A stretch of DNA of 64,000 bases from Glebionis coronaria (lineage: Eukaryota > Streptophyta > Magnoliopsida > Asterales > Asteraceae), in NCBI GenBank assembly GCA_025667525.1, contig CM046877.1, positions 27,122,737 through 27,186,736 on the forward strand. The letters are read 5' to 3'. This document shows, piece after piece, positions 38,251 to 49,872 of this stretch. The first letter of the stretch is position 1, and the number at the start of each line of letters is the position of its first letter. The position numbers and the translations under genes were made by a program. A model generated the notes under the pieces. That model saw nothing but the letters and a program-made list of their open reading frames with translations. It was not told the DNA's origin and searched no databases.

Positions 38251-39267
38251 ATGCCTCCAGCATGGACATATGACCACAAGGATACCGCTAGCTATATCCC
38301 TAAACACCATAAGTCAAAACACTTCACCTCCACACAAAAAGACTTGTGCAAGGAGCTAGAATTCCACACCTTTCACGAAGGTCGCCTTGCCCACCATTCC
38401 TTCACGGATGTAACCGACATTCGTGAAGTCTTCTTAAAAATCAACTTTGATTGTCTCTTGGACATAGATGAACAAATTTGTCCCGAATTTGTTCTATAAT
38501 TCTATATGTCCATGAGGGTAACTTTCAATGAAAACCACGTCCTATTTGTAAACTTTAGGGCAAATGTTATCAACTACTCATACTCATTAGACCAATTTGC
38601 TCACACCCTTAGGATCCCCAACCAAGGAGCGTGCTTTTACTCCGATCTTCATTCTCTCAGTGCCCTTGAAAACACTAACATACCTAGGGATGCTCAACAT
38701 ATGTACAATACTAGATTAGATGACAAGGATCTAGTTAAAACCACCCTTTTTAAACGTCGGGTTGATGACACTAGAATTTCCAACACAGGGAAACTTATTA
38801 ACAAGGACCTATACGGCATGGAAGCCAAAGAGCTCAAAGATAAATATGAGAAATGGGAAAGGATCTTGAGATTCAATGTCATGTGTTTAGTAGGAAACAA
38901 GGACCACATCAATGCATGTGAAAGTTACATGCTATATTGTCTAGAAACGGAGAAGCCCTTTAATCTTGCTTACTATATTGCAAATATGATGTCCCATATC
39001 CGAAGTCTTCCCACTTTCGTTCTTCCATATGGGATGTTGCTCACTCGCCTCTATCACTCGATAACACCTATTCCTCCTAGTCCTAGTGGACGAAAAGGAA
39101 TCTATCATCTTGTTGATTGGGTCATGACTCCCATACGTGATGAAAGAGTGTATAGACTCTTAGTAACACAATCTAGGGGAAAAGGAAAAAGGCTTCAACA
39201 TCCCACTAGTTCCTCATCCTCGGGAGTGACAATGATGGTCTCCCTAAATCTAGACTACCACATTTAG
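38251..39267 (+). pseudogene. Extra ORF of Copia-2 after pol (plant transposon protein-like)
   Basis: Two frames separated by one stop region (38251-38499 and 38506-39267) read as one protein of about 335 residues. The second holds FRANVINYSYSLDQFAHTL, CFYSDLHSLSALENT, CESYMLYCLETEKPFNLAYY and LPYGMLLTRLY. I recognise this layout from extra ORFs of Asteraceae SIRE-like Copia elements, often labelled putative plant transposon protein. No membrane segment or signal peptide is evident, so an envelope role is not supported. Function is unknown. Confidence 0.6.
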
Positions 39268-41320
39268 AATATCTTAGTAGATTACTCGAGATCCCAAATG
39301 CATCCGCTGAGCTCAAACAAACCAAGGGAATGTTCAAGTGCCTTGGAAGATTTCTCACCAAGATAGAGAAGAAGAAAGGCAGGTGAAGAACGATAGAATG
39401 AATGGGTGCTTATGAACTTGTTCCAAAGTTTAAACAATGGTGTCATGTAAAACACTTTAACACTTATGTTTGTTTTTCTTTTCTTGTCACGCTAACTATT
39501 TTTGGTGATTGATGCTAGGATTATCAAAATGTTTTGCATGATACATGGATTATCAAAAGGTACATTCTCTTACCCCCTATAAGTCAATCTACAACCAAAC
39601 CTGTGTGAAACAATAACACTCATCATTATCAATCTTAAAAACACCATGTCACGGGTCAAAAATTCTTCATTGGTTCCCTATCAAAATTTCTGGTCACAGA
39701 CGGGTTCGGATCCCGTCGGACCCTTCACAAAAGGGTCCGGTCGGGTCCGGGTAGTTCCCTCCAAAAATAAAATTTTAAAATCCTACCCATTTTCTGTCGG
39801 ACCCCTACCCAAAGGGTCCGACCGGTTTCGCGTAGTCAGCAAATACATGCAATTTCTCATTATTATCTTCCATAAAATTTTTCAATTACCTAAACACTCT
39901 TCCTTCTCTCATTTGTGTTTGTTAAATCTTTGGATGCACATTTAACCACCTACACATCTTGCTCATTTCTTCAAATCCAATCTCATATCATTAATTTCTC
40001 CATTAACCAAAACACCCCTATTTAACCCCAATCATCCCTCATCTCCTTCACACAACCTACTCTCTTACTAAAAACCACATAACCTCAACCTCTCTATCCT
40101 CATTATCATCATGACTAAGAACAACTTCCAAATCACATAATCTAAAACAACAATCTGACTTCGTGCCAAACCATGTTGCATCACCACTCAAACCTCTTCA
40201 CCACCATCACCTTCCCACACCTCTGCCATCACTTCACCACAACGCCTTGAAATACCACAAAATCTAGGAACATATCTCCAATAACCTAGATCTCTAATCA
40301 CACCTCCTCTTACAAAAACACCCGTTGCCACCACTCCGCCACCCGCACCAACTCACACACCCACCATTATCTCAATCATACCTAGGAGCACAACCCTTCT
40401 ACCAATGGAAATCTTTGCAACACCTCCAACATCACCAAACCCATTTTTGGATGCACATGAAGATGTCCCACCAAGATCTTCGCACTATTCTATCTCAACC
40501 ACTTCCACCCACTTTTAAATACACATCCTATTCACCGGATCTCCAACCTATGGATGGCCTCTCTTTGCCATTGGAGGACTCACCTTATATTCACTCTTTT
40601 AGGGGAATACACACCTTACCATGATTCGAATCCTCTCCTATCAAAACCTCCATTCCCACCACTCACTCACCTTGCTCACCCACGAGTGTGCTTCCACCCC
40701 TCAAAAAAGGCAAGCACGCATAGATGAATTGAATCATCTATATGCCTTTAATGATATGATCAACATGCGTCTCCATGAGGATGAACGTCTTCGATATCTT
40801 ACAAACCCCTCCTCCTTTGCAACCCATAAAAATATCTCTTCAAAAACCACACCTCATACATGCGACCATTGTCGCTTTACATAAACTACTATCACGGAAT
40901 TTCGTGATGAAATGCGGTTTGTTTTTAACAATATTCTTCAGAGTGTCAATGCACTACTGCACCCTACTTCTCAGTATTTTTTCCAATTTCAACACTCCCG
41001 AGCATCACCCATTTTTCTGTCTCCAGGGTGCCCGGAACCCGCCAGACCCTTTACCCCTTGGGTCCAGCAACCCAAAGGGTCCGTGGGTCTGTCTGTCTTG
41101 CATTTGTCTTTATTTTTTCTCAAATGTAACTCATTATCTTACCAAATGTTTCACACGCTTTTCAAGCTGTAATTTTACTTTGGGGCAAGATGAATGAACC
41201 CTTGTTATTCAATTTATGATTTGTCCTAATATAATATATGTGTGAATATTATGTGATAATGCTTTAATTTGTCTCGACTCTTTTTGAGAAAACTAACTTT
41301 TTATTTCAGGAATTATTACA
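39268..41320 (+). other. Region downstream of the extra ORF in Copia-2
   Basis: It contains weak proline/histidine/threonine-rich frames (40325-40884), perhaps a degenerate C-terminal continuation of the extra ORF (LNHLYAFNDMINMRLHEDERL at 40725 is the most protein-like part). GC-rich ggaccc/gggtcc blocks lie near 39700-39830 and 41030-41095. Confidence 0.45.
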
Positions 41321-41766
41321 CATACGGGCATAAAACAAGGGGGAGTCTTATTAGACTTCATCAAATGATCAAAAATTCATTTACATATTTTAATTTTTCT
41401 CATCTAAAAATGTGTAAATTCATATAGTCCATTGTTGGGCTAATTCATGTACATGTAAAAATGTTTAGTGGTTCTCTAACATCTTTCTTGTAGGATTTTC
41501 ATAATTCATGGACCCCGGTTCTCTAATTTAGGGGGAGTATGAACCTAGGGGATTCATGGAAACATCATTTTCTATATATATTTCTTATATCACAATAACG
41601 CAATATCTCTCTCAAACTCCTTTTTCACTAACAACCTTCCCTTTTTCTTTTGACAAAAAGGGGGAGAAGAGAAATATAAGTCCATATTTCTAAAGAAACT
41701 TATATGTTGATGTAATTTCCAACTAAAAATAAGTTAATGTTTGTCTTCAACAAAAATGGGGGAGAT
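41321..41766 (+). other. Array of polypurine tracts before the 3' LTR of Copia-2
   Basis: Four tracts of the form a(n)ggggga(g) occur near 41336, 41531, 41659 and 41757. The last one adjoins the 3' LTR and is the functional position. Repeated tracts upstream of the LTR are known in SIRE-lineage elements. Confidence 0.7.
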
Positions 41767-42791
41767 TGTAAATGCAAATATCGCACTGACACGATATTTA
41801 CTTTTAATCATATTTAACGTTTTGTTAACGACAAAACATCAAACATATTTTTATGTTTGAACTACACGAATCGTATATGTTATCTTTGTCCATGAACTTA
41901 TACACTAAAGCTTTTTATAAAAGTATACAACTTATTTAAGCATAAAAAGTAAAATGAAAATGGATGGCATAAGTTGACTTTGACTTGTATTTTCAGATAT
42001 ATTAAGTCAAACCAAGCAAGATATGATTGTTTCTTGTGATCTTAGACAAACATTTAATAGGCGAAAAAAGTCAGACCTGCCGGACCCTGGCGGACCCAAA
42101 GATGAAGGGTCTGACGGGTTCCGTGAGGTGTGGCAGCTTGCCTATTAATAGCAGCCTTGCCCAAGCTTATCACTCACCCCTTTCTATCTAAACTTCTCTC
42201 TATTCTCAGTATATATTCAACATTCTAATCTATCTTTTCTAATCTCTTCTTGCTTGTGATTTAGATCCTTGTTCATATTAAGATCGGTCATGAGAAATCT
42301 CTAATCTAAGCTTTGATCCTTCAAGGCTTCACATTGCGTGAATGTGTTAAGTGTTACCTACACAATCACCATTGTTGTACCCATTCGTCTATCTACTTGT
42401 ATAAAGTGTAGCTGGTGTTATAAACCACAAGTGTAGAAGTATATAAGGCGTTGTTGTGCCTTTGTAAAGAACGAGACATCTTAGCTTAGGTGTCGTTAAA
42501 GATTGTAAGCTTAAGTGTGAAGGTTTCTCCACCGGTGTAAAGGAGATTCATTTACTAGTGAAGTAGAACTCTCGAGTGGATACTCGAGGAGTGGAAGTAG
42601 GGGCAAGATAAGTGATCTTGCTAGGACGAACCACTATAAATCATTGTACATTGTGGTTTGTTTCCTTATTGCTTCAAGTCATTTTCTTTACTATTTCACA
42701 CTTCGTGTATATCTACTTGCAATCACGAAAAAGTTTCTAAATAATTAAAACTAATCGGTAAAAATATTCAACCCCCTTCTAGTTTTCTACA
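41767..42791 (+). repeat. 3' LTR of Copia-2
   Basis: 1,025 bp, starting tgtaaatgcaaat and ending ttttctaca. Its U3 holds another ggaccc-type block near 42065-42115. Confidence 0.85.
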
Positions 42792-42869
42792 GTGTGTCCA
42801 TTAAACCATAATTCTCACAAACTAACCCAGAACCCCCATTAGGTCTAACATTACTATAATTATTAGGTC

Positions 42870-43418
42870 CTTGATTTAAAAATGCGCACATCATTGAGCA
42901 AATTGCACCCAACAATGCGTTGCATTAAAAAATTTTGCATCAATGCCTCATGCAATGGCATCCCAGAATGCGTTCGCATTAAACCGCAATTTATCGCATT
43001 TGTGTAATGCTAGAAACAATAGCAATTATCGCAATCTAGTACTTAGGTCATTTTTGTCAAACTTTAACCATTTAAAAAAGACCTACATATTTTAATGGCT
43101 TTTAAAAAAAAATACTTTTTTAGAAAACATCTAAAACAAACAGAATAACAAAAATATAATATCTTGAATTTTGTTAAGTGCTTTTGTCAAACTTAACTTT
43201 CGATTTATTTGTTTTACAAGGGATTATAGGCCTAAATTCCCATATGCTAGTAAATTATATTGTAACTTTATTTCATTTACTTGGTACTTATATAATTTTT
43301 ATACTTGTTTAGACTAAACGTATCACGTCTAAATTGCGCTCGCAATCGCATCAGGCATCACGTAATGCCTTTTGGGACTTTTAGCGCAATGGATCGCAAA
43401 ACGTATTTTTAAACCAAG
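42870..43418. mobile_element. hAT-like non-autonomous element inside Copia-3
   Basis: The ends are inverted repeats: cttgatttaaaaatgcg at the left, and cttggtttaaaaatacg when the right end is reverse-complemented. The 8-bp duplication attaggtc is perfect at 42862-42869 and 43419-43426, which fits hAT. The 549 bp inside hold no ORF but many aatgcg/gcatt words. Confidence 0.85.
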
Positions 43419-44944
43419 ATTAGGTCTGTAGTTAGAAGTATTAATAAGTCTGGCATTAATATTATTAGTCTGATTTTTGAAAGTTATTTCTGTTACGCAC
43501 ATCAAACACAAATGCAGAAGTTTGAGTGCTTTGAGAAGACCCATATTACTACAAGAAGCAACCTTGTGAGATTCCTCACTAGAGATAGTAGCATGGACAC
43601 TTTCGAAATCAGGTAAAACCTCTCTAGAGAAAATAGAATTTCTAATACTCGTATAAGAATCATCAAGACCCATTAAAAACTGCATAAGTTTCATAAGTTA
43701 ATTATTATTTTTAAAATCATCAGAAGCATGAGAAGTACATCCAGAAAATTCAATCAAAGAAATAAATTGTTTCCACAAAGCGTTTAAACTATGATAATAG
43801 TCAGCAAGAGTTGATCAATTCTGTTTTAAAGTATGAATTTTATGATGCAAATTAAACGTAACATAACCATCAACTTTATCACCTCAAACATGTTTAGCCA
43901 TTTTTGAAAAAATATTGACCAAGAAATAACTCCTTTGAAATAGAATTCAAAATTCACCCAAAACAATTGCATTAGCTCTTTCCCATTGTCTACCAAGAAC
44001 CTCGTCAGTATTAGACCTTTTACAAGTACCATCAATAAATCCAGTCTTTTTTCCTTCTAAATGGAGTGACATAGCATAAGACCACACTTGATAACTTTTA
44101 GTCTCTTAAGTTTCATAGGATAATAAGAGCATCAAAGTCATTAGGGTGTAAATATAAAGGGTCACTAACATCCAATTTACTAAATAAAGTAACATTAACT
44201 CCAATACTAACATTATACTCATCATCAATATAACTATGAAGAAACAACATGATGACAAAATAACCAAACAATAACCAAGAAAAGAAAAAAAACGAAACAC
44301 AACAAAACTATAGCAGCAACTTAGCTAAGTCAAACTAAGTTCATAGGCTTCCAAACCACTCAAAATGGTCGATCAAGGAAAATACTTATCTAAGTATCCG
44401 GATATATAATAAAAAAGGGAAAAAAGAATAATACAAACAGTAACACAATCAACCTCTATCTATTCAAGAAACCAAAAATAAAGAAGATAAAAACGAACAA
44501 GAGGTGTTACAATGTTATCCTAATCAAAAACCAATAGAAGACATTTCTTATTACCCTTTGATTCACTTAGTCGAAGTCGTAACAAGAAACCCGGAACCTT
44601 ATATACCCAAATCTCCAAGATCCAACACCAATCAACCACCAATGGGTCACAACAATTAACGAACTCACCAGAACCTTTAAAGATCAAAAGCCCCAAATTA
44701 TACAAACCATAATTTTTCCAAAAAAATTAGGTTTCAATAGAACTAGTAAAAAAATTACCAAATAAGTAAAAGTTAATCAGTTAATCAAAGTTTAATACAC
44801 AAGAACCAGTTTAATAAATAAACCCAATTTTGAAAACCCGAATTCCCAATCGAACTGAGCAAGAAGAAAATACCGTAAAATAATTCTTATTAAAACGATT
44901 AACACAATTTTGAATCATAATTAAGATCAAACAACACAATCTGA

Positions 44945-45242
44945 ATACAATAGTTGATCTCAGTCAACTAAACGATGACAAGTCAAAGAGTACCCCATCT
45001 ATTCTCTTGTACTCTTATCGATAATAAGTCTATTACAACTAAATCACAAGATCAAGACAATCAAATAGATCAAAACTAGAGAGAGAAACAAATATACAAT
45101 AGTTGATCTTAGTCAACTAAACGACGACAAATCAAAGAGTATCCCATCTATTATCTTGTACTCTTATCGATAATAAGTCTATTACAATTAAATCACAAGA
45201 TCAAGACAATCGAATAGATCAAAACTAAAGAGAGAAACAAAT
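44945..45242. repeat. 149-bp tandem duplication in the Copia-3 LTR or leader
   Basis: Two copies (44945-45093 and 45094-45242) start atacaatagttgatct and differ at about eight bases. Confidence 0.85.
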
Positions 45243-45730
45243 ATAGAGATGAACGATTTAGGGTTATCACCAATAAGCTGGTCAAACTCCTTTATATAGA
45301 AAGATTGAAACTTTGGGAAGATGGCAATAATAGTCCTTTGACTTTTAACAGCTATCCAAAAGCAGCCATAAACTATAAACATGTTATAGAAATAAAACAA
45401 TGATAAACTAGTCCTTAAAGTTTATATTCAAAGAATAAGATTATTTGAAATATATTGAGGTGTATTGTATGTGTGATTTGTATTTCTGTGTTGCATCCGA
45501 TTCTCTATTGTACTTACGGGTTAAGACTCATATGAGGTCTAATATGATATAGCTTTATTAATAAGGATACATCATTAAGAAATGGTTGGTTGAGTGATAA
45601 TTTGGAGTATTTTAGGTAACAGGTTGTCAGTTTTTACAAAAAGCAGCTTATGCCTTTATCCTCACACCATTTTGAGATCTATGCATGTCGAGGTTTTTAC
45701 ATTTATGTTTTGAACATCAGCTTCATGCAA

Positions 45731-46729
45731 ATATTTGTATTTAGTTAGTTATAATAGATAATAGACATATGAAATCACCAACTATAATGCTATTTGCAGG
45801 ATACCAAAATGTTATACTCGTATAATTTAACAACTTATTCTTAATCGTTTTACGTCATGAAGTCATTGACTTGAGGTGTTATGATTTTTTACGTAAATTT
45901 ATATCATGCTATCTTATAAAGCATTTTGCACTTTTATTTTTATAGTTGAAATATCAACTTACAATATATAATACTATTTGTACAAGCAAAACAAGCATAC
46001 ATATTAAAAGTAGAAAAGTTATAATATGTTACATTAAAAATTATAATTAATAACATTAAATTCTATAATTAAAACACCCTCTCACCTTATTTTACAACTA
46101 AAACAGCACATAGTACAAGTAATAAAACATCTTTCAAATGTAATTAATAGTATATAATAATTAGAACTTGGCAAGAGCAAGGGACTTTAAGTGAGTGAAA
46201 ACCAGAAGGAGGGGACAAAGGTCAGTTCTATAAGGCAAGAAAGCAAGATCAGAAGAACAACAATACAAATGTAATTAAAACCTCACAATTAAAATACCAT
46301 ACTTACAAATATATGTGCATAATGTACAATGCATACGAACATGACTAAAACATTAAACATACAAACATAATCTCATATTTAAAACATCCCATTATATGAA
46401 TATCGAATCATAACTACACATTTTACAAGTATAAGAAAGCATAAAAACTTTTTAAGCATTAAAATTTTCAAACTTCATTTTTCATAAGAGACAACTTTTT
46501 AATATATTAACAAAATACACATTCGAAATTACACAATTTCATTATTTAAAAATACACATAATTATATTATATGTACAATTAACCAATGTAAAACACACGC
46601 TTTTTAATGTTATTCTTAAAACATATCTTAATACATAAACAAACTAATAATATTATTTTTTTAAAAACACCCATAAAATAAGAAGTACATGTAGTTATGC
46701 ACATTATGTAAACTAATAACAAACACAAA
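45731..46729. other. AT-rich region after the PG4 exon piece
   Basis: No gene. A short phrase near 45778 (ccaactataatgctatttgc) faintly resembles PG1 intron 2. The rest is AT-rich and shares a general look with 51600-51900. Confidence 0.35.
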
Positions 46730-47147
46730 TAGGGGTGTCAAAAAAGTTGACCCAACCTGAACCAACCCGAGTGTATTCGGGTCGGGTTACTCGGGTACAA
46801 ATTCTCTGGGTTAATCAGGCCAACCCGACTAACCCGAATTAAAAATCGGATGGGTATCCGGCAATTTATTTTTTGTGTAACTCGGGTTTGGGTCAACTCG
46901 ATTGACCCGAGTAAGATTTTTTTTTATTTAAATTATATATAAATTATATTTAAAAAGGGTAAAAAAAAGTTTTTGTTTTACCCAACTCTGTTGACCCGAA
47001 TTGACCGACCTGAGTAGACCCGACACGAAACCTTGTAACCCGAGTTCAAATCCGGTCAGGTCTGGGTAACTTATTTTCAGCCTTGACCCGAATTGGACCC
47101 GACCTAATTGACCCGAACCCGACCAACCGCCCCGATTCCCACCTTTA
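46730..47147. mobile_element. hAT-type MITE with (t)tgacccga words
   Basis: Ends are taggggtgtcaaaa and, reverse-complemented at the right, taaaggtgggaat. The duplications flanking it are aacacaaa (46722-46729) and gacacaaa (47148-47155), seven of eight bases equal. Both halves are packed with gggt/accc words that can pair. No ORF of meaning. Confidence 0.75.
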
Positions 47148-47155
47148 GACACAAA

Positions 47156-47393
47156 GTTTTTAAAATTATATCCTAATTTATATAGTTGTGAAAATCAAAC
47201 TAGACCATATATTCAAGAAGGAACAAGAGTGGCCACCGGTTTGGATGTCAAATAAAATTTGTTTGAAAACGATCCGATGAAATTCGTTCGAAAATTATAA
47301 AAGTAAGTGAACCGGACCTGATTGACATTATTTTCAAACAGGTCAATCACAGGGTACCCGCTGCCACATCACGCGTGTAATACCGTGCTAGTT
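47156..47393 (+). mobile_element. Candidate Helitron 3' end 1
   Basis: This stretch shares phrases with 51905-52096: gtggccaccggttt / gtggccatcgattt, gtgaaccggacctgattga / gtgaaccgggtctaattga, and a common end CTAGT. Here a short stem (cacg..cgtg) precedes CTAG. Helitrons end in CTRR preceded by a hairpin and insert before T. The 5' end was not found. Confidence 0.35.
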
Positions 47394-48135
47394 TATTTAA
47401 TTTGTTTAACATGCATGGCTTGTATTAATGCATGCAATTGCATCCCTAAAAAATTTATGACACTTGCTTAGTAAATTAAATGTGATAAAAATGAGTAATA
47501 AGGAGACGTTAAAAGTTTTTTTTATCAATTTATTAACTTTTAATGACTTTTTTTAGTATGCAAAAGGGTAAGCAAAAATTGTGGATTTCTTTTAGCTACT
47601 TTTATATTCATTGTATTTTAGTAAGAAAAAAAAGTTATAATGACTTAAAAAATAATAAATTTTATTAATAAACAAAACTTTTAATAAATAAATGTTATTT
47701 TTATTTCTTTTGTACACGTATTATAAACTTCATGACTTATTACTACACGTTCACTTATTTTTTATATGGTCGTTCGAAATATGCTATATTTGTGAGTTAT
47801 AATAGTTTCCATACGTCCACTTTTGAATTTGTTATTTATAAGCAATTGATATACAAAGAGAATAGTCAAAAGTTATTTTGCAAACTTGTTTTTTCTAAGA
47901 AACTAAGGGACTTATCTTGATCCTCCATTCACCTTTTCATCAAATAGCTAGGATTAATTTAAGATTTAATCAAGAAAACCTTATTATATATTTTTTTTGT
48001 ATGAACGGAAAAAAAATAATTTTTTTTCCGAACGGAATTTTTTTTTTTTCGAGCGGCAAAGAAAAAGAAAAAAGAATACACAGTTACCCTTATATCTAGA
48101 TATAATTTTTATATATCCAGATATACTTTATATAT
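47394..48135. other. AT-rich spacer with homopolymer runs
   Basis: No gene seen. Near 48003-48070 there are A and T runs with cgaacgg/cgagcgg words that can pair locally. Confidence 0.4.
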
Positions 48136-48863
48136 AGAGTCAAGTTATTTTGGATACCATATCTATTATGGATACTAAGGGACTCATCCCCACCATCCAT
48201 CCTCATCATATCTAATGGTTGAGATTAAAAGTATTTAATTATTTCACTTATTTTTAAAACTTAAATATCTTTTAAACCGTTAAATGTTAAACGGAAAAAA
48301 ATATATCATCGCGACGAGCATTTAATTAGCTTTCTACAGATATGCAATATGATATACTTTTGAAGAAAAAAAAAATCGTTTTTTTTTTAATTTGCGTAAA
48401 ATATCATATATGATAATAGTGTTTTATCATATATGATATTAGTGTTATGTTACAAATTATTACAGAATCATATATGATATTGGTTTATATCATATGATAT
48501 TGGTTTATATCATATGATATTGGTTTATATCATATATGATAAGTTATATCATATATGATACAAGTGTTACTATCATATATGATATTTAGTATCATATATG
48601 ATAAATTACGGAAAAAACAAAAAAAAATAATTTGTCGAAAGTATATCATATAGCATATCTGTAGAAAGATAATTAAATGCCCGTCGTAATGGTATATTTT
48701 TTTTCGTATAACGATTGACGGTTTAAAAGATATTAATGTTTGAAAAAAAAGAGGAAATTGGTTTTATGTTTAATGTTATCTATTAGATTAAGATGGACAT
48801 GAGTGGTGGAGATTAGTCCCTTAATATCCAAATAAAGTTTGGTATGCAAATGAACTTAAATCT
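48136..48863. mobile_element. Fold-back element with a palindrome-array centre
   Basis: The left arm from 48136 (agagtcaagttattttgg, then ggatactaagggactcatc) pairs with the right arm ending at 48863 (rev-comp agatttaagttcattt, then ggatattaagggactaatc). The arms are over 230 bp each. The centre (about 48406-48605) repeats the palindrome atcatatatgat about ten times. No protein. Target duplications cannot be judged in the surrounding TA-rich repeat. Confidence 0.75.
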
Positions 48864-49130
48864 TATATATATCTATATATACTTTGTATATATCTAGATA
48901 TACTTTGTATATATCTAGATATACTTTATATATATCTGATCCTAATTATTAAATGGACCCTTAATAAAGTGACATTAAAAAGTTAAAAATGTTATATCTA
49001 GATATACTTTATATATATCTAGATATACTTTATATATATCTATATATACTTTTTATATATCCAGATATACTTTGTATATATCTAAATATACTTAATATAT
49101 ATTTAGATATACTTCATACGTACTATATAT
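48864..49130. repeat. Minisatellite of tatatctagatatacttt units
   Basis: Units of about 22-24 bp run in a head-to-tail array with an interruption at 48940-48990. Related units also lie left of the fold-back element (48090-48135), so the fold-back element inserted into this array. The ORF here is an artefact. Confidence 0.8.
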
Positions 49131-49439
49131 ATAGGGATATAAATAAAAAAATATATTATTTGCAGTTTAGTCTCTGAATAGTTTTGATTATTTGCAACTC
49201 AGTCCTTCCGTTTTTTTTTCTTAAAATGTGGTCTTAACTAATGGATGACTAGGATTAATCTCTTAGTTTCCATGAAAATCCAATACAATAAGTTTCACGA
49301 CCATGATGTATATATCCATGAGATATCACTATTTTGTGAGTTATGCTAGATTGTGATGCGATAGCTTATGGCAGTTAAATACTATGTGATATATAATTAA
49401 GTACAATACGGTTATATACGGCAAGGGCAATACAATAAG
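49131..49439. other. Non-coding spacer
   Basis: No gene or repeat recognised beyond AT-rich sequence. Confidence 0.4.
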
Positions 49440-49690
49440 AATTTGTATTATATACATGATAGATGATAAGTGGTAGTGCGTATGCAAAGGGGTATGTACT
49501 GATCGAATACTAAATTGGTTACAGGTTGCAACATGTATTACTATATATTCTGGTAACAATTCTTTTCAATTATTGAAGTTGTACTAAATTTATGGACAAA
49601 TTTGAATTTGATATGGGGGCAAAGACATGCATATATATGATGATTCCACATGGTTTAAAGGAACGTCAACCCTTCACATGTATGTAAACA
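49440..49690 (-). pseudogene. Orphan promoter region of the PG4 relic
   Basis: It aligns by eye with the upstream DNA of PG1 (14150-14390) and of unit 2 (20062-20350). Shared phrases include gtactgatcgaat and aggaacgtcaaccct. It lacks any coding exon next to it, which suggests that PG4 exons 1 and 2 were deleted. Confidence 0.65.
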
Positions 49691-49872
49691 ATATTAATTG
49701 TCATTCTTGTAACATGCATACTGAATTTTAACTTAATATAATCACCAAAAAGACAAGTTCAACAATTTTGATTTGCTTAATATATATAATAATCATATAA
49801 TATTACAAATATTTAATATATTAGCTTTGCTAATATAATTTCAATGTTCTTTTTCTTTAATCTATTATATAA
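49691..49872. other. AT-rich spacer
   Basis: Nothing recognised. Confidence 0.4.

Larger units (their letters stand above)
31814..42791 (+). mobile_element. Copia-2, SIRE-like LTR retrotransposon
   Basis: The recognisable 5' LTR part (31814-32455) matches the end of the 3' LTR (42153-42791). The primer site tggtatcagag starts at 32458. Coding order is gag, protease, integrase, reverse transcriptase, RNase H, then an extra ORF and about 2.5 kb of non-coding DNA with several purine tracts before the 3' LTR. Large size, a DSGCSRHM protease and an extra ORF after pol fit the SIRE lineage. Many frameshifts make it inactive. Its right end lies inside gag of the minus-strand Copia-3, so it inserted into that element; the left junction is rearranged. 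Confidence 0.88.
42792..45621 (-). mobile_element. Copia-3 remnant (minus strand, gag and 5' LTR only)
   Basis: The right end in plus coordinates (45621) reads ggtaaca, so the minus strand starts TGTTACC as an LTR would. A TATA-type ctatataaagg lies on the minus strand near 45290. Gag remnants follow: 44085-43900 reads an inexact FIDGTCKRS, and 43694-43329 holds MKLMQFLMGLDDSYTSIRNS, close to Copia-1 gag. The zinc-knuckle region at 42792-42860 is cut by the end of Copia-2. Pol and the 3' LTR are missing. It is a sibling family of Copia-1. Confidence 0.75.
24908..45730 (-). pseudogene. PG4 polygalacturonase relic, last exon split by nested retrotransposons
   Basis: Three pieces match exon 3 of the neighbouring PG genes. 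24908-25172 covers the C-terminus, whose last residues still read SCSYAAGTAS before ending at the stop. 31521-31551 continues directly after Copia-1. 45631-45730 covers the part around the RIK region and upstream. There is an in-frame 9-bp deletion and at least one single-base frameshift near 25070. Exons 1 and 2 were not found between 45730 and 49440. The middle join is uneven: a short stretch at 45622-45640 overlaps the piece ending near 31551. Confidence 0.85.

Noticed and set aside
38251..39267. Envelope gene of Copia-2
   Set aside because: No signal peptide or membrane segment. The sequence fits the plant transposon protein-like extra ORF better.
48989..49177. 62-codon ORF of YLDILYI repeats
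   Set aside because: It is only the translation of the tatatctagatata minisatellite.
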